Source: Capnocytophaga sp.
GTDB lineage: Bacteria > Bacteroidota > Bacteroidia > Flavobacteriales > Flavobacteriaceae
Length of the DNA: 35,757 nt
Direction of reading: 5' to 3'
Assembly (NCBI GenBank): GCA_030538675.1
Contig: JAUNTM010000016.1
Span: 1-35,757 of the forward strand
Shown: one piece after another, positions 32,401 through 35,757 of the stretch
How positions within the stretch are numbered: the stretch's first letter is position 1
Layout of the letters: each line of letters begins with the position of its first letter
The notes under the pieces: model-generated
Databases searched by the model: none
The model's input: the letters and a program-made list of their open reading frames with translations, nothing else
Told to the model about the DNA's origin: nothing
Position numbers and translations under genes: made by a program

Positions 32401-32591
32401 CGCTGAAAACGGCAGGCATCCGCTCGGTTGATTTGTATCTTTCCGTAAAAAATGCCTTTACGATAACCGACTATTCCGGGTTTGACGTTACGGGACGTTC
32501 GTTCAACCTCGACCCGCTCCGCCGTGGCATCGATGCGTATGCTTTCCCAACGCAACGAGCATTTATATTGGGGGCATCTATCTCTTTTTGA
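29433..32591 (+). CDS. SusC/RagA-family TonB-dependent receptor
   Basis: The 1052-residue protein has a signal peptide (about residues 1-24, ending LQAQ). A CarboxypepD_reg-like domain follows (about 25-105: VSGTVTDDQGVPLPGVSVLI and TDFDGKYSI). Then comes the conserved DEVVIIGYGTARRRDLTGSV segment, which contains the TonB-box region and leads into the plug (LQGRVAGVNI, ILKDASATAIYGSRGANGVI), and a large barrel ending in AFILGASISF. It imports bulky oligosaccharides or peptides across the outer membrane using TonB energy. It is followed after 43 bases by its SusD partner. No regulator or glycosidase is adjacent, so the substrate is unknown. Its DNA is visibly richer in GC than the flanks (36 of 60 at 30001-30060). 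Confidence 0.95.
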   Translation: MAKQILCILLTFVSAAFAQPLQAQTTVSGTVTDDQGVPLPGVSVLIKSTTQGVATDFDGKYSIEAQNGNILVFSSIGFTSQEIKVDSKSTIINVLLKEDTQQLDEVVIIGYGTARRRDLTGSVTSIRPTEELAATSNSIDNLLQGRVAGVNIATAGSTPGAAASIVIRGANSLTGDSQPLYVIDNVPQSSTGQTMRSGSGDFQLAQDPLANLNPNDIADIQILKDASATAIYGSRGANGVILITTKRGKEGKAKITYSTNVTMADAVDLIPLMDLTQYASYFNTILPGENAFEVRNDGRVFYTYVDSDTNTSFTEQIHNRNWLKEALRTAFSTTHNINVNGGSQKMRYNISAGYKDVEGIVHNTGLKHGDFRINLGVDLTERLSANIIANGFLRENNMMPGGNTVGRTSGAIIPTAINTPPYLLPDNDSRNQGDVRTTVLSWVTDFDDITNEHQFSLSGDVTYRFHPDVSYTFRAGGNLNNVERTNWYGISLFKGGENNGFLSQSILKRNNYNVENLLNYNKTFGSLNIGATVGATYDAYKWLNTNISGVNFPYYVFRTNGLHTAGSITADNPLQRDYQLLSYLGRLNLSFFNGRYVLTGTFRTDGTSKFSESNRWAYFPSFAAAWNVKEEPFLATADFLSQFKLRAGYGVTGSQNINPYVTIFGYGSQVGYATPDGTILKGLTVSVNNPDLKWETTSSVNGGLDFGLFDNRVSGTVELYNKTTKDLLINISLPGSTSFSSLAVNNGEISNKGFEAMLNTDLIRSKDLTWNIGGNIAFNTPKIVKLGVPEGTFATLGNVRAFLGSTIGDHFGSVNIFAENHAPGLFYGYKTDGLIQEDEAVAYAATLESPFTAANGTPGNLKYVDTNGDGKVNTDDLAVIGDPNPDFLYGFQTSVRYKNARFSATFTGVKGGDILNTSNRYHNMAFQQNGGSNLNPKAFTEAWTTTNTDTRYPALRSSLVNGIINDRYVEDGSYLRCTDITAGYTLNLETLKTAGIRSVDLYLSVKNAFTITDYSGFDVTGRSFNLDPLRRGIDAYAFPTQRAFILGASISF

Positions 32592-32634
32592 CAGTTTGCC
32601 GAAATGAAATTCCATAACATTAATATCTAAAGAA

Positions 32635-34347
32635 ATGAAACATTATTTTATATGTCTTTCCGTAATGCTGGCAGGGCTTACCGCCTGCTCGCTTGACGAA
32701 GACCCGAAATACGACCTCAATACGCAAACCGTATTTTCATCGACAGAAACCGCCGAATCGGTTTTGTTGCAGGCATACGGACACTTGGCGGATTTTGACC
32801 TTTACGGAAGTCTGTTGCTCAATCCTACCTCGGGCAACGGCGTGATGATCGGGCAGACCAACGGAAACTCGCTGCACCGGGCTTCCTCGTACAACGTTGA
32901 CCCTACGGACGATACGTGGCTGGGAGCACCGTGGCGAAAAGTGTATAAGGTGATCGCCGAAAGCAATTACCTCATCGCCGGGCTTAGCGGTTCGTCCCTG
33001 CCCGAAACCTACAAAGCCGAAGCTATTGCCCACGCCCGTTTCCTCCGGGGATATTCGTATTATCTGATTGCTTCGCTTTGGGGAAATGCTCCGCTGATTA
33101 CCGAACCTATCACATCGGACAAATTGCATACGCCACTCAGTCCGCGTAAGGCAGTGTACGCCCAAGCGGAAAGCGATTTGCTCTTTGCGGCGGAAAATCT
33201 GCCCGAAACAGGACGCATCACAGGTGGCGGAACAGCGGACAGAAACGCGGCGAAAGCTTTCGTAACGAAACTGTATTTTATGCTCGCCAGCCAAAAACAG
33301 GCGGATATGGATACCAGCGACTACACCGCCTCCGAACTGTGGACGAAAGTGAAACAAACCGGAACGCCTTTGGTCGGGAAATATAGCCTGGAAACCGATT
33401 TCGCAACGCTGTTCGCACCGCATTCGGCAGGCTCGAAAGAATCCATTTTCCAACTCAATTATTCCCCGGCGGCCGGTGTCCGCAAACGTTGGACGTTCCT
33501 GTTTGCCCCAATGGGATTTGCGAGCTATAACTCATTCAAAACCATACGGATAAACAAAGGATTTTACGACCTGCACGTAGGAACGCACCCCGGCGACAAA
33601 CGCATTGAGGTTTCGTATATGAACCAATATGAAAACCAACGGAACGTGGCTCAGTTTGCCTATCCGTACGTTCTTATCAACGGTGCGTATGTCAATCTTC
33701 GCGATTATATGAAGCCCGGCAGCGACCCGAAAAATCCGGAATATGATTTTGACGACCCCGCTATGCCGGCAGCGTTGCGAAATCTGTGGAAAAGTACGGT
33801 ACAAGGCACGATGGGCGACCGCCAATTTCCGTTTAACGGCAAAGGCTGCGATAAAAATTCTGCCGCCGGCTATGACTCGACCAACACCCTACTGTTCCGC
33901 TACGCCGATTTGCTGTTGATTTTGGCGGATGCCGAAAACGAATTGGACAACCAAGCCGCCGCTATCGGGTACGTGAACCAAGTGCTGAACCGTGCCGGAC
34001 TGGCTTCCGTTGCGGCGATGAGCAAAGAGGATTTCCGCGATTTCGTCTTTTTTGAAAGAATGTTTGAACTGGTGGGCGAGCCTGTTTTGTACGAAGATGT
34101 CCGACGACGGGGTACGGAATATCTGAAAAAAGTCATCGAAATACAGAACAACAGCTGGCTTGTGAATTACCGCTTCAACTTGGAAACGAATGCCGGAATT
34201 ACGGGCGGTGCTTGGAACGAAATGCTCATCAACAACAAAAACCTAACCGACGATTTCCTGCGAAAAGCAATGGTACTGCCCATTCCGCAAAGCGAAATCA
34301 ACTATAACGAAAAACTCACGCAAGCCGACCAAAATTTCGGATATTGA
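32635..34347 (+). CDS. SusD/RagB-family surface lipoprotein
   Basis: The 570-residue protein has a lipobox LTAC with Cys18. The residues after the Cys, SLDED, are acidic, in line with the export signal described for surface lipoproteins of Capnocytophaga and relatives. SusD-type landmarks include the N-terminal helices (VLLQAYGHLADFDLYG), ARFLRGYSYYLIASLWGNAP at about 144-163, the tetratricopeptide-like middle and the C-terminal RYADLLLILADAENELDNQA and MVLPIPQSEINYNEKLTQ. It forms the lid that captures substrate and passes it to SusC. The start lies 43 bases after susC, and a terminator follows. The RGYSYYLIASLWGNAP segment is the best family marker. Confidence 0.95.
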   Translation: MKHYFICLSVMLAGLTACSLDEDPKYDLNTQTVFSSTETAESVLLQAYGHLADFDLYGSLLLNPTSGNGVMIGQTNGNSLHRASSYNVDPTDDTWLGAPWRKVYKVIAESNYLIAGLSGSSLPETYKAEAIAHARFLRGYSYYLIASLWGNAPLITEPITSDKLHTPLSPRKAVYAQAESDLLFAAENLPETGRITGGGTADRNAAKAFVTKLYFMLASQKQADMDTSDYTASELWTKVKQTGTPLVGKYSLETDFATLFAPHSAGSKESIFQLNYSPAAGVRKRWTFLFAPMGFASYNSFKTIRINKGFYDLHVGTHPGDKRIEVSYMNQYENQRNVAQFAYPYVLINGAYVNLRDYMKPGSDPKNPEYDFDDPAMPAALRNLWKSTVQGTMGDRQFPFNGKGCDKNSAAGYDSTNTLLFRYADLLLILADAENELDNQAAAIGYVNQVLNRAGLASVAAMSKEDFRDFVFFERMFELVGEPVLYEDVRRRGTEYLKKVIEIQNNSWLVNYRFNLETNAGITGGAWNEMLINNKNLTDDFLRKAMVLPIPQSEINYNEKLTQADQNFGY

Positions 34348-34371
34348 TTTTTTGGACATCTGCCGGAACGA

Positions 34372-34409
34372 CAAACCCATCTCGGTTCAAAAAACCGGGG
34401 TGGGTTTTT
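34372..34409 (+). terminator. Intrinsic terminator after susD
   Basis: AAACCCATCTCGGTT pairs with AACCGGGGTGGGTTT (two mismatched or G-U positions) around an A-rich loop, then T-run. The following gap to 34640 shows nothing I recognise. Confidence 0.85.
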
Positions 34410-34640
34410 CGTTTTTCAAAATTGTACACCTACGCCGATTATCTGTGGTGGAAAGCGGTTTACGTTTTTTTTCTTTACTTCAGAAGTAAAATCATACGTT
34501 TTTTTATGCTATAAAATTGTGAAATCGCAATCGCTACCATAATTTTGATATCATTTTTCCCAAAGCCGACTTTTCAATCATTTTTTTTTATAACTTTATC
34601 ATCGCAATTTAAGGTGTTATAAATCTAAAAAAAATAAATT

Positions 34641-35753
34641 ATGAAAATCGGTATCCCAAAAGAAATCAAAAACAATGAAAATAGAGTGGGTGCAACTCCT
34701 GCAGGCGTAAAAGAGCTCACCAAAGAAGGACACACTGTCTATGTACAGAAAACAGCAGGCTTGGGTAGCGGATTTGCAGACGAAGAATATGTAAATGCCG
34801 GAGCTGTATTGCTCGACACTATAGCCGAAGTGTATGCCCAATCGGATATGATATACAAAGTCAAAGAACCTATTGCGCAAGAATACGGGCTTATACGAGA
34901 GAACCAACTGCTCTTTACGTATTTCCATTTTGCTTCCGAAGAAGCCCTTACGCACGCGATGATTAAGCAGAAAGCAGTTTGTTTGGCGTATGAAACCGTT
35001 GTTGCCAATCATTCATTGCCGTTACTCACTCCTATGTCGGAAGTAGCAGGCCGCATGGCATCACAGCAAGGAGCTCGCTTCTTGGAAAAGCCACAAGGCG
35101 GAAAAGGCATTCTTATGGGCGGTGTGCCGGGGGTGAAACCTGCCAAAGTACTTGTGCTTGGCGGAGGTGTCGTAGGATACAATGCCGCCATAACAGCAGC
35201 AGGCTTAGGAGCTGACGTGCTGATTGCCGATGTATCGTTACCACGTTTGCGTTTTCTCGATAGCATTTTGCCCAAGAACATCAAAACGCTTTACGCATCG
35301 CATTACAACATCGAAAAAGAATTGTCAACTTCCGATTTGGTTATCGGTGCTGTATTAGTTCCCGGGGCAAAAGCACCTTACCTCATCACACGGGACATGC
35401 TCAGACTCATGACCAAAGGCTCTGTATTGGTAGATGTCGCTATCGACCAAGGCGGATGTTTTGAAACCTCACGCCCTACAACTCACAGCGAACCCGTGTA
35501 TGAAGTGGACGGTATCGTTCATTATTGCGTAGCCAATATACCGGGAGCTGTGCCGTTTACATCTACATTAGCATTAACCAACGCAACTTTGCCGTATGCG
35601 GTAACCTTAGCCAACTTGGGCTGGAAAGAGGCTTGCCGCCTTGATTACGGCTTGGCGGAAGGGCTCAATGTAGTACAAGGAAAAATTGTATATAAAGCGG
35701 TTGCCGATGCTTTTGGTTTGGAATATACTGCCGTAAAAGAAATACTCGTATAA
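34641..35753 (+). CDS. ald: Alanine dehydrogenase
   Basis: The 370-residue enzyme interconverts L-alanine and pyruvate plus ammonium with NAD(H). It opens MKIGIPKEIKNNENRVGATP with Arg15. Lys73/Lys75 lie in YKVKEP and catalytic His96 in TYFHFAS. The Rossmann motif is LVLGGGVVGYNAA (171-183), and Asp269 lies in VDVAIDQGGCFE. All known active-site positions are kept, and length fits the family (about 370). The related transhydrogenase alpha subunit is excluded because the chain ends without membrane segments. It is monocistronic as far as visible: a terminator lies upstream, its leader has only a weak -7-like TAACTTTA, and the window ends four bases after its stop. Confidence 0.96.
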   Translation: MKIGIPKEIKNNENRVGATPAGVKELTKEGHTVYVQKTAGLGSGFADEEYVNAGAVLLDTIAEVYAQSDMIYKVKEPIAQEYGLIRENQLLFTYFHFASEEALTHAMIKQKAVCLAYETVVANHSLPLLTPMSEVAGRMASQQGARFLEKPQGGKGILMGGVPGVKPAKVLVLGGGVVGYNAAITAAGLGADVLIADVSLPRLRFLDSILPKNIKTLYASHYNIEKELSTSDLVIGAVLVPGAKAPYLITRDMLRLMTKGSVLVDVAIDQGGCFETSRPTTHSEPVYEVDGIVHYCVANIPGAVPFTSTLALTNATLPYAVTLANLGWKEACRLDYGLAEGLNVVQGKIVYKAVADAFGLEYTAVKEILV

Positions 35754-35757
35754 GAAC

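Noticed and set aside
17246-34347. A single polysaccharide utilisation locus joining GH2, GH92 and SusCD
   Set aside because: An efflux operon, DUF4254 and a tRNA on the opposite strand, plus several terminators, separate them, so a shared operon is excluded. A shared regulon remains possible.
1-35757. CRISPR array, prophage, integrase, attachment site or rRNA
   Set aside because: I saw no regularly spaced direct repeats, no phage structural or integrase genes and no rRNA-like sequence anywhere in the window.

Overview
The window looks like Bacteroidota chromosome, most likely a flavobacterium and possibly a Capnocytophaga-type host-associated one. Evidence: a SusC/SusD pair, GH92 and GH2 glycosidases, a 1118-residue SecA without the C-terminal zinc motif, DUF4254, DUF2795 and DUF1634 proteins, outer-membrane proteins with regulatory-like N-domains, and many promoter candidates of the Bacteroidota type (TTTG or TTG, about 19-20 nt, TAnnTTTG). 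The genus is inference.

Layout. 1-173: edge of a small membrane-protein gene. 283-991: a mosaic palindromic repeat, then two broken gene pieces (Xre regulator, dGTPase N-terminus). 992-5669: GT2 glycosyltransferase, secA and a DUF2795 protein, all minus. 5809-9184: a decayed block holding a phosphoesterase-like scrap, the second repeat copy, a twice-frameshifted outer-membrane receptor-like gene, and a C39-peptidase ABC exporter gene reduced to its two ends. 9248-16046: OmpA/PorT-type barrel, DUF1634 plus TauE/SafE exporter, DUF937, serA, serC and a LuxC-like acyl-CoA reductase (all minus), with a divergent 2[4Fe-4S] ferredoxin. 16192-17106: CopD-like protein and an ISAs1-type transposase relic. 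17246-22103: secreted GH2 beta-galactosidase-like enzyme and GH92 mannosidase-like enzyme. 22169-28220 (minus): tripartite RND efflux operon (TolC, adaptor, pump), a hollowed small gene and a DUF2892 protein. 28380-29153 (minus): DUF4254 and a tRNA with anticodon CAU. 29433-34347: SusC/SusD pair. 34641-35753: alanine dehydrogenase.

How it fits together. SerA and SerC make phosphoserine. A sulfite/organosulfonate exporter family member and an acyl-CoA reductase lie beside them, and the ferredoxin reads divergently from overlapping promoters. GH2, GH92 and SusCD are consistent with host-glycan use, but they are separate transcription units split by the efflux operon, so this is not one classical PUL.

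The strongest unusual theme is decay. At least eight relics hide in the gaps, two of them apparently in-frame internal deletions that kept both gene ends. The two copies of the mosaic repeat share same-orientation arms but carry a perfect 42-nt core in opposite orientation. I found no intact novel defence or secretion system. The best candidate for a lost system is the peptide-export locus at 6210-9184.
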